Shown here piece after piece: positions 58,301-64,000 of a stretch of 64,000 bases of DNA. Position 1 is the first letter of the stretch, and every line of letters begins with the position of its first letter. The position numbers and the translations under genes were made by a program. Source of the stretch: Streblospio benedicti (lineage: Eukaryota; Annelida; Polychaeta; Spionida; Spionidae). Where the stretch lies: positions 37,173,992 to 37,237,991 of the forward strand of contig CM032669.1 of NCBI GenBank assembly GCA_019095985.1, in the 5' to 3' direction. The notes below the pieces were generated by a model that did not search any database, had not been told where the DNA came from, and worked only from the letters and a program-made list of their open reading frames with translations.

Positions 58301-61300
58301 CTGATATATACGCATATCTGGTGTAATGTAACCAATATTCAGGGCTTTTAACACCAATCACAAGCACAGAAATCTATGTTTGGATGCAGTTCCTGTGCTT
58401 TTACTTCATAAAAAGTAATTATTAATGAAATTTACACAAAGTGGGGAAATCTGTATTTTGAAGGTAGAATTAGTATTTGATTATTTTGGGTCGGAAATCT
58501 GTATTAATACCCAGCATATCTGTACTACTTGGCAGCCCTGGGTTTAGTATGTCCCGTTGTTCGATCTACCTGCTAAGTGGCACATGCCCATCATTACGCA
58601 TAAATGAAACCTAGTCACGAGGATATTTTGATTGTTCTCATGCAACCCTGATAAAAGTCAACCAACAAAGACATGGTCATTGAAGGTCACTGCCCACTTG
58701 GTCACACAACAATAAGTTTCTGGTAGGGAAGTTACGCAACTGCCGTTAAGCTAAATTGCAGGAGCAGGTACTCCCATATAATTTTTCTTTCACTGATTTA
58801 TCAGCTTGGATAGTAGTATCGATCTTCTACGTATGATTATATGTTTATTAAGTGGATACACTACACCTGGGTGCAATTTTTTATGTGATTTATTGCTGGA
58901 TTGCTTTGTTTTAAGAGTCTCTCTTTTCGCCACTGATACGAGTAACGCGAAGCAGCTGTCAATAGGCGAGGAGGGTAACGCGATTTTTTGATGCGGGTAA
59001 CGCTGCTTTGTGTAACAACTGTGCCCTCTTCTATATCTACCTTTTTTATACACAACACTATTCTATTCACTGCCTTTATTTCCAAAACTCAAAACACCTC
59101 AAAACAATATATAAAACTAGTTTTCGAGATCCTTACTTAGTCTTCTTTTCAATAACGACTAATGAAATTAAATTAATGAACTTACATATCAATAACTATG
59201 TCAAATTTACATTAATCCCCACAAGTATTTTACATTATCAAATTACTATTTTGTATTTTAACACTCTATATTTATCTATCTTCTTTAAACTAAAACTATA
59301 TTGTTATTCATTATAATTGAAACATTTACACAATAAGGTTTAAAAACAAAACATAGTAAGAGCTCCTTTAAGTTATCCACACAATACACCCCAAATTTGT
59401 TCTACAATTTATTGGTCGTTCACATATTTTTCGGTATACAAGAAAAACGGAGTTTACTCATTTCTGAATCCTATCACAGTAATAATGTATAGTTATCCAG
59501 AATCTATGTTTTTCAACCTATATGTGGACATACAATACGAATCTTCGACTATTATGATACCTTTGTTATTTACATGTTTATTTATTGCATATTATTTCAT
59601 ATTCTGCAATTGTCTGGTCTATTTTCTCCTTGCCTACAGTTGTGAGGAAGCTTTTGTTACTTAGTTTGTAGGGACATATTAGGTTGTGAAATATAGTTTT
59701 AGCAGGAATAGCAACGGACGCTGGTTGATGGACATGAAAAGCAAAAACACAATATTTCTTGTATACCGAAATATATGTGAACGGCCAGTATATATACAAC
59801 CATAAAGTACAGTGCAACGTACAATCTCTTGTATCTACTCTAACAAATTTTGGAATGTCATTCGCCTGATACCAGGTTGGTAACCCGGGGTTGGTAATGG
59901 TCCAGTCTGCTATTGAGCATCTTGTCTGCACCGCATCTTGCGATTTCCACCCCCTCCCGAGTCTGTCTTTCTAACGGTTTCTTATATATCTGTATTATGT
60001 TCATTCAAAATGAACAACACATCTCCACGTATGCATTGCTGCAATCAGTGCTCTTACAGATCCTTGTATGCTTATAATCTAAAGCGGCATATGTGTTCAA
60101 AACATGTAAATGTATTTTTTTCTTTTTGTTGTTCATCTTAATAAAATCTTTAATGTGATATGTAAAGTATATTCAAAATTGCTCAATTTGATACACATTG
60201 CTTGCATGAAGATATGTTAACATTAATTTGTTTCTTAATAAACGTCATTGTTTTCAAAAACATTTTGATTTCTAGAACGAGCCTATTTTATTATATGTTT
60301 TCTTTGCCACAGTTTCCTTTGTGTATAATGACTAGAATGTTATTCTTACGAAAAACCCTGTAATTATAATTTTATGTAATTTAAAAAAATACATTTTTTT
60401 TTTGTTTCTTTTTTAAATTAAAAATCAAATGTAACCAAACCTCTTATGATACCAACTCTGATAAAATATCAATTATCATATTTGAAGGTCAGTTGTATAC
60501 TTTCATTAATTTTCAGGGTATTAAAGAAGACGGTTCGTGTTCCTCAGAAAGTAAATAATGATTATTCCATAGACTATAAGATGATATGACTTGAACACAG
60601 TCTGACTAAGATTGACTTCTAGATATAACGCCAAAACTGTAGTGAAGTTGAATTTTCTTCCATCATTATACTCAAGATAGTTGTGATATACTTGAGAGAT
60701 ATTAACATATGTGTGATAGTAATGATTATGAGCTAAACTATTATATCATATGACTTGCTTATCTCCAGTGTGTAACATATTTTTTATATGACTCAGGTTA
60801 GTGATAAGTTGCGTTTTGTTCAATCATTATACTCAAGATAGTTGTGATAAAGTAATTGGACATTTTCAAAGCAATAGATTTATTACAATTTGTTATTTTT
60901 TGCATCAGGTTATTATTTAAGTCAAATATTTTGATTTTCAATTCTATTTTAACAGAAAATGCTAGGGAATATTTTGGCGTTACCCTCCTCATTTAAGAGT
61001 TAGCGTATACCCGTTACGCTCATCACATACGGGAGTTACTCGCATCGGGCTGAAAAATAGGAGTGCTCAAACAGCTAAATTAAACTACATATCACCTGTA
61101 TAATTGCGTTGGAACATAGTCTGTACACTAAAAATGATATCCAAAGAGAAAAAATAACGAAAAGAAGCATTTATATTGGTCAAATAGCCCAATAAAAATT
61201 GTGTGTGAGTACATTCCGCCATCTTGAAAACTGAAAGATGCGCTGAACGCGTTGGCGCTCAGCGCCGACACAGTGATGATAAAAAGTTTCTCACCCTATA

Positions 61301-61578
61301 TCCTGACATATATCAAGTTTTCTGTTAAGTTCACAATCATGCCATAACTAACAACATATTTGTTTTCAGTTTTGCTAAATTCTAAGAAAGTTATGGGCAC
61401 TTTGGTTGGTTCTTTTTTCTTCCTCACTTACCTGCACCATTAACTCCCAATAAACCAAAGCATTCTCCTCCAGTTAAAGCCATGCTCAGTTTATTCACCG
61501 CCACAAAATCACCATAATGTTTTTCCAAGTCCACAGTCACAAGGGCATTGTTGATGATAAGTTCAGTCAAAGGTGTAT
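40262..61578 (-). CDS. ABCA-family transporter (ABCA3-like), second nucleotide-binding domain and C-terminus
   Basis: Nine minus-strand exons (61,432-61,578; 57,076-57,173; 55,811-55,904; 55,149-55,242; 54,427-54,597; gap-50,516; 49,983-50,084; 40,569-40,694; 40,262-40,378) read in order through the second ATP-binding domain of an ABCA full transporter. Visible motifs: Walker A GVNGAGKTT (split over an intron), Q-loop YCPQFDAL, signature LSGGN, Walker [14 protein letters not shown]-loop LTSHS, then [18 protein letters not shown] and the ABCA regulatory tail with [18 protein letters not shown]. Wording is closest to ABCA3 from memory (MLTGD, GMVHYH, YSVSQ). ABCA3-type proteins move phospholipids in secretory or endolysosomal membranes. 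The N-terminal half and both membrane domains lie beyond the window. The end is odd: five Cys in the last twelve residues. Confidence 0.93.
40569..40694 (-). CDS. ABCA penultimate exon
   Basis: A 42-codon exon between TTTTTTTAG and [25 protein letters not shown], then an amphipathic stretch and [12 protein letters not shown]. Confidence 0.92.
41333..41760 (+). mobile_element. LINE fragments (two pieces)
   Basis: The first piece (to 41,540) reads like the C-terminal end of a LINE reverse transcriptase ([31 protein letters not shown], stop) and ends in a (TTGA)n tail. A second piece (about 41,565-41,760) reads [11 protein letters not shown] and [15 protein letters not shown], matching reverse transcriptase block A and beyond. 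The second follows the first's tail, so they are separate insertions or a rearranged pair. The first shares SQATPSN-type sequence with the LINE at 56.1-56.8 kb. Confidence 0.65.
41894..42069 (+). repeat. Split direct repeat A1
   Basis: 176 bp starting TTGTACAATAACAAC and ending GGTGCAAGCAAATTA. The equal-length copy A2 is at 49,100-49,275. Confidence 0.9.
45990..47056 (+). repeat. DIRS-like element 3' repeat block B1
   Basis: Parts of this block recur in order at 48,320-49,585: 46,000-46,130 with 48,325-48,455, 46,487-46,670 with 48,685-48,865 (ATAAAAGATCCAGT, ACATTTGGTCGAGCCGTTT), and 46,959-47,056 with 49,483-49,585 (GCAAAGTCATGTCAATAA). Confidence 0.8.
47236..47820 (+). repeat. Tandem duplication within the DIRS-like 3' region, about 290-bp units
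   Basis: Units at about 47,236-47,540 and 47,553-47,820 share GCATTTGCATATAATATACA, TCAAGAATTCACAC and AAATCGCAGTGGTTTGTGCA. Confidence 0.85.
48320..49618 (+). repeat. DIRS-like element 3' repeat block B2, containing A2
   Basis: Second copy of block B1, interrupted by A2. It ends with a repeat of GATTGTTGTAATTGCTAC, which also occurs just before A2 (about 49,070). Confidence 0.75.
49100..49275 (+). repeat. Split direct repeat A2
   Basis: 176-bp direct copy of 41,894-42,069 with about a dozen differences. Confidence 0.9.
49983..50084 (-). CDS. ABCA exon after the gap-cut exon
   Basis: A 34-codon exon between ATACTAG and [26 protein letters not shown], then [14 protein letters not shown], the segment linking the ABCA NBD to its regulatory tail. 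Confidence 0.9.
50365..50464. other. Assembly gap of 100 N
   Basis: Falls inside an ABCA exon. The true length is unknown. Confidence 0.98.
50465..50516 (-). CDS. ABCA exon cut by assembly gap
   Basis: After CTGCAG the exon encodes (S)[17 protein letters not shown] and runs into the 100-N gap. The expected FKCLGSPQHLK-type sequence is hidden there. Confidence 0.9.
50901..51203. repeat. Interleaved inverted repeats with an ACGTGACGTAAA array
   Basis: Arm A (50,901-50,930) pairs with A' (51,046-51,075) at 29 of 30 positions. Arm B (51,006-51,034) pairs perfectly with B' (51,175-51,203) over 29. The order is A, B, A', B'. Between A' and B' lie about six copies of an ACGTGACGTAAA-like word. No coding sequence. 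Lies in an ABCA intron. Confidence 0.85.
51347..51370. repeat. (CATA)n microsatellite
   Basis: Six CATA units in the ABCA intron. Confidence 0.9.
51405..52092 (-). mobile_element. TTAA-ended MITE, copy C, with a 240-bp insertion
   Basis: Minus-strand copy of the family at 23,733-24,213: shared words include CACAAGGTCACGTGAT and TTTAAATTGCTCTAGATAT. The TTAAAGGTTATGCTCAGTGG end is at 52,092; the other end is truncated near 51,405. An unrelated 240-bp segment is inserted at 51,716-51,955. Confidence 0.7.
51716..51955 (-). other. 240-bp insertion with 13-bp target duplication and a short open frame
   Basis: Flanked by TTTTTATTTTGTT at 51,703-51,715 and 51,956-51,968, the size of duplication left by LINE machinery. 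On the minus strand it holds a CpG-bearing leader and then ATG in good context (AAAATGG), reading [20 protein letters not shown]. No poly(A) tail or RNA-polymerase-III promoter is obvious. It could be a retrocopy fragment of a host mRNA or a SINE-like element. I do not recognise the peptide. Confidence 0.4.
52219..52265. repeat. Tc1/pogo-like transposon end, copy 1
   Basis: TA, then CAGTCGGACCCGTTTTACCT and the palindromic CTCGAGCTCGATAAGTCGAG. A related end lies at 61,664-61,705. The matching inverted end is not found in either case. Confidence 0.4.
52905..54116. mobile_element. hAT-like repeat region with duplicated end
   Basis: The left part (52,940-52,990) shares TTAGTATTTTAGGGGT and TTCTGTACTC words with the element at 58,167-58,540. 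The right part ends in two tandem 116-bp units (53,885-54,000; 54,001-54,116), each ending ACTACTTGGCA(G/C)CCCTG, the hAT-type CAGGG terminus in reverse. The middle has a 128-codon frame judged non-genic. Confidence 0.5.
53885..54116. repeat. Tandem duplication, two 116-bp units
   Basis: Both units start TATTTATCCTCATAAC and contain GACCCTCAAATTCGTA. Confidence 0.9.
54427..54597 (-). CDS. ABCA exon with signature and Walker B
   Basis: 171 nt between TTTTAG and GTAGAC: (S)[15 protein letters not shown], then [19 protein letters not shown] and RTLLLTSH with the H-loop. Phases match both neighbours. Confidence 0.93.
55149..55242 (-). CDS. ABCA exon, helical subdomain
   Basis: 94 nt between TTGCTAG and GTGCAA: (G)[19 protein letters not shown], then [11 protein letters not shown]. 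It leads into the LSGGN signature. Confidence 0.9.
55811..55904 (-). CDS. ABCA exon with Q-loop
   Basis: 94 nt between CTTGCAG and [26 protein letters not shown], then [11 protein letters not shown]. Confidence 0.93.
56090..56780 (-). mobile_element. LINE fragment, C-terminal reverse-transcriptase region
   Basis: Minus-strand stretches read in order [68 protein letters not shown], then [19 protein letters not shown] and WINKVRT, matching the region after the catalytic core in a LINE family that I recall from several marine invertebrates. Stops and frame changes are frequent (for example TGA within 56,450-56,460), so this is a decayed, doubly truncated copy. It lies in an ABCA intron in the same orientation as the gene. 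Confidence 0.8.
57076..57173 (-). CDS. ABCA exon completing Walker A
   Basis: 98 nt between TTTTACAG and GTACTA: (G)[19 protein letters not shown], then [13 protein letters not shown]. Confidence 0.93.
58167..58540. mobile_element. hAT-like MITE, 374 bp
   Basis: Left end CAGGGATGCCAAC; inverted right end CAGGGCTGCCAAGTAG. CAGGG termini fit the hAT superfamily. The expected 8-bp target duplication is not apparent. No transposase. Confidence 0.6.
60010..60105 (+). CDS. Putative first exon with a single C2H2 zinc finger
   Basis: ATG (60,010) opens [18 protein letters not shown], continuing to LKRHMCSKH: a canonical C-x2-C-x12-H-x4-H finger of the SYxxxxxxNLKRH type. The codon after the last His abuts GTAAAT, a plausible donor. 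A strong acceptor (TTAATTTTCAG) 411 bp on opens a phase-0 exon, 60,517-60,550 ([11 protein letters not shown]), before GTAAAT. No later exon was found. It could be the start of a zinc-finger gene carried by the surrounding element, or a chance short frame; reading through the donor gives only 11 more residues. Confidence 0.4.
60517..60550 (+). CDS. Possible second exon of the zinc-finger frame
   Basis: 34 nt between TTTTCAG and GTAAAT. In phase with the finger exon it reads [11 protein letters not shown] plus one base. Support is splice sites and phase only. Confidence 0.25.
61432..61578 (-). CDS. ABCA exon with start of NBD2 and Walker A
   Basis: 147 nt between CTCTTTAG and [26 protein letters not shown], then [10 protein letters not shown] and [13 protein letters not shown](G). 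It needs one base from an upstream exon that lies outside the visible chain. Confidence 0.92.
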
Positions 61579-61663
61579 CTAAAGAGTAATTATGAATTCT
61601 AAATATGAAATACCATATACATAACAATTCTTAACATGTTTATATTAAACAGCAACATAAATA

Positions 61664-61705
61664 CAATCCGGCCCGTTTTACTCGAGCTCGCACAAGTCGA
61701 GCACT
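61664..61705. repeat. Tc1/pogo-like transposon end, copy 2
   Basis: CAATCCGGCCCGTTTTACTC and GCTCGCACAAGTCGAGCAC, similar to 52,219-52,265. Confidence 0.4.
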
Positions 61706-61942
61706 CACTTACCCTTCAAACTTCCTATTGATTGTAAGTAAGAAGACATAACTCATTCGTATCAGTAAGTCCCCAAAGGATATTTTTACGCCCAATTTCG
61801 CACAAAAAAATCCAGGCCTTTATTGCCGTTTTTCACAAAATTTTGATTTTGCTGACACCAAAATCATAGGAAACGAAAATGGTAAGACCAGAAGACAAAT
61901 ACTTGAAGCCCTCAAGATACACCAGAGCAGTGATAAAAATTA

Positions 61943-62252
61943 GCACTGGCCCGTTGGCCCGAGGCTAGTACAACCTTAGAAGGGCCAGTAATGTTTCTAA
62001 TATGATGGCCCGGCTGGCAAACATAGAATTTGGTGAAATTTTGAGTTTGATTTTTGCAGAAACCCTACTCCCACACCAAAGAGCTTGATCTAGTCCACAT
62101 GATATGGTGACAGTTGACAGTTGTACAAATGTTTTAAATAAATTCAATAAGAAATTGGAGGGGGGAGGGGGATGCCCCCAGACCCTCTAGTGATGCTTTG
62201 CATCTTTGGCGCTCGCAGGGCCAGTAATGTATCAGAAGGGCCAGTGAAGCCT
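61943..62252. mobile_element. Possible hAT-like repeat with CACTGGCCC ends
   Basis: GCACTGGCCCGTTGGCCC on the left and GGGCCAGTG on the right, with further GGGCCAGTAATG words inside (61,981; 62,219). No clear target duplication. Confidence 0.35.
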
Positions 62253-62267
62253 GTTTAATATTGGGAA

Positions 62268-63284
62268 GATAGGCAGCTTCTTACGTGAACCATGCATGTT
62301 ATGTCTGACAAAAATCATTCGGTTGACATTTCTGCCTCTACGTGTTTTAATGTTTTAACTGGCCTGTTATCAAGAGGTATTCAAATTTCTCTAGATATTT
62401 TACTACGCTTTTTAAATTAAAGAAACTTTCAGAATGCACGGAACACACCATATTGCTTCTATGAATAAAAAATATTAATAATAATAGAAACTTGTAGAGC
62501 GCATTATTCAAGACAAATGTTCTAATGCTCTTAAACATAATACTTAGTAAAACAATTTGATTAAAGATGCAGACATTATAAAAATTATAATTAATATATT
62601 AAAATGTAAGCATTAAGAACTACACAGTAAAAAGTTGAATGTATTACAGTGTTCTTTTTGGTCATCTTGTGGATGATATTGAAATCGTTAAATAAGTATA
62701 TATATAATCATTGCTAACACCCAAAAGCTATTTTGAAGAGGTGGGCTTTTAGTGATGTTTTGAAAGATTCAATGGATTTTGAATTTTTTATATGAAGTGG
62801 CAGTCTATTCCATTCCATGGGTGCCTGAACACAAAACACTCTATTCTTTGTTTCGACATAGTTCCACTTTGGGGTAACCAGCCGATTTGCGCTTGCACTT
62901 CTTAGAGGTCTTCCAGGCTCATATGATTTGAGTAGATCTTTTAAGTCTGAGAAGGACTACACATGTGTATATAGAATTCTCTGTTCTATGGGAAGCCAAT
63001 GGAGTTCCTTCAAGACTAGTGTAATGTGATCTCTCTTCTTTGTTTTTGTTAAAAGTCTGGCTGCTGCATTTTGCACGCGTTGCAATTTCATTAATTGGTG
63101 CTTGGGCACACAACGATTAATAGGCTATTATTTTGATCAAGTCTACTGGTGACATGGGCATGTATTATGGTTTTTAACTGTTTGTTCTTTAGAAATTTGC
63201 TAATCTTGCTAATCTGATGCAGGTTTCCATGCTGACCATGAACCATGAAAGGATACTTGTTCGGCCACTTAGCATAACCTTTAA
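62268..63284 (-). mobile_element. TTAA-ended MITE, copy D, split by a LINE-bearing insertion
   Basis: 62,268-62,462 and 63,249-63,284 are collinear with copy A in reverse. The terminus AGCATAACCTTTAA is at 63,284 and the other end is truncated. The roughly 785-bp insertion between them contains a LINE end; ATGAA occurs at both junctions. Confidence 0.65.
62735..63120 (-). mobile_element. LINE C-terminal fragment (L2/CR1-like)
   Basis: Minus-strand stretches read RVQNAAARLLTKTKKRDHIT, LKELHWLPIEQRI, then LRSASANRLVTP and WNRLPLHIKNSKSIESFKTS ending LKAHLF, the standard C-terminal block of L2/CR1-type LINE reverse transcriptases. At least one frame change separates the two halves. Inserted in TTAA-MITE copy D. 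Confidence 0.8.
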
Positions 63285-64000
63285 GAAAGACCTATTTATA
63301 TAGGCTCCACAATAGTTGATGAATTTGACCTAAAACTTTAAAGTTGTCATTGTTCACTCAACAGTGTTTTTACTGTGTTTACGTTTTGCGTATGCTGATA
63401 TGAAAGTGTTATTTCGAACCTTTCAATTTCGAGCAAAATATCAATTCCCGCCAAGGCCCAAACCAGCCCAAGTCGATAAACCAGCAATTTAGTATCACGT
63501 CCAAACGTCAGTTCAGTTTTTTGTTTACAAACGTTACGTAACGGCAACATCTACAAAGTTTACAGCCGATGGAAAATAAACATCCTTTCTTGTGTGATGT
63601 AAAAATGTGACATTCAAATTCAAACAGAGGAACCACAAAATGTAAGTTAATCTTATTATTCTTAATAAAAACATTGTGGAACCAAATAAAAGCGTTTTCT
63701 CTTCCTTTAAGAGAAAGAGATGTGGTTCCAGATGTTTCTCTAAGATAGATACGGCAGTTATAACATACAATCCGCTACATTTACCTAGATTCGTTCGAAG
63801 CTTCGAATCATAAAACAAGATTAAAAAACTTTGTTTTGCACTTGTCATGATAGATAATTTAGTCAATGTTTTAGTAGCATCTGAACTCTTGGGGTGGCAA
63901 GTTATTGTAACCATAAAAAAATTCACATATGATTTAATTTTGCTAAATTGGCATATTTGGGATGATTCACGAAATTAAAATGTAGCGAAAATTTAATGAC
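63285..64000. other. Right edge, nothing recognised
   Basis: AT-rich DNA with a 130-codon minus frame (63,534-63,926) that shows no family, splice or composition support. Further ABCA exons presumably lie to the right. Confidence 0.45.

Larger units (their letters stand above)
58933..61050. mobile_element. Unassigned 2.1-kb element bounded by inverted GTAACGC-type motif arrays
   Basis: Left array (58,933-59,010): ACGAGTAACGCG, GAGGAGGGTAACGCG, ATGCGGGTAACGCTG. Right array (60,973-61,050) holds the same motifs inverted (GGCGTTACCCTCCTC, CCCGTTACGCTC, AGTTACTCGCATCGGG). The interior includes a zinc-finger frame and a nested inverted pair (59,418-59,443 and 59,758-59,783). No transposase is recognised. 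It lies in an ABCA intron. Confidence 0.45.

Noticed and set aside
59578-59931. 117-codon minus-strand frame divergent from the zinc-finger exon
   Set aside because: It spans one arm of the nested inverted pair and has no recognisable domain; not counted as a gene.
63534-63926. 130-codon minus-strand open frame at the right edge
   Set aside because: AT-driven composition, no recognised motif and no neighbouring exons in phase.

Overview
The window is AT-rich animal genomic DNA from a draft assembly (two gaps of exactly 100 N at 7,414-7,513 and 50,365-50,464). Genes are split into short exons with consensus GT-AG introns, and the DNA between them is packed with mobile elements: two Ty3/Gypsy fossils, a DIRS/Ngaro-type fossil, a Penelope-like GIY-YIG element, several LINE ends and many short terminal-inverted-repeat (MITE-like) elements. 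This mix, with ABCA and SLC22 transporter genes, fits an invertebrate such as a hemichordate, echinoderm, amphioxus, cnidarian or mollusc. I cannot name the species.

Three host genes can be supported by exon structure. (1) The 3' part of an SLC22-type organic ion transporter lies on the minus strand (6,028-7,285; four exons, earlier exons lost in or beyond the first gap). (2) A seven-exon plus-strand gene (21,367-38,691) encodes a 272-residue soluble protein that I do not recognise. All intron phases agree and the chain is open to a TAA stop. (3) The second nucleotide-binding domain and C-terminus of an ABCA3-like lipid transporter lie on the minus strand (40,262-61,578; nine exons, one cut by the second gap). 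Genes 2 and 3 converge, with about 1.6 kb between their stop codons.

Layout: 1-4,912 old Gypsy fossil; 6.0-7.3 kb SLC22 exons; 7.5-8.8 kb decayed copy of a multicopy ORF family; 8.8-11.5 kb repeats; 11,468-16,802 younger Gypsy element on the minus strand; 17-21 kb repeats with a LINE end; 21.4-38.7 kb gene 2, whose introns hold a tRNA-like SINE, several MITEs, an LTR-like island and a small GIY-YIG element with near-identical 154-bp inverted arms; 40.3-61.6 kb the ABCA gene, whose largest visible intron is mostly a 7.7-kb DIRS/Ngaro-like fossil in antisense; 50.9-63.3 kb nested DNA transposons, LINE fragments and a 2.1-kb element bounded by GTAACGC-type repeats that encodes a lone C2H2 zinc finger.

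The most interesting items are the GIY-YIG element with a hammerhead-ribozyme-like hairpin in both arms, the zinc-finger element with motif-array ends, the interleaved inverted repeats at 50.9-51.2 kb, a TTAA-ended MITE family with four copies, a 539-bp MITE whose empty site is preserved in a neighbouring repeat copy, and the unrecognised seven-exon gene. No operon, CRISPR array, rRNA gene or convincing functional tRNA gene is present.
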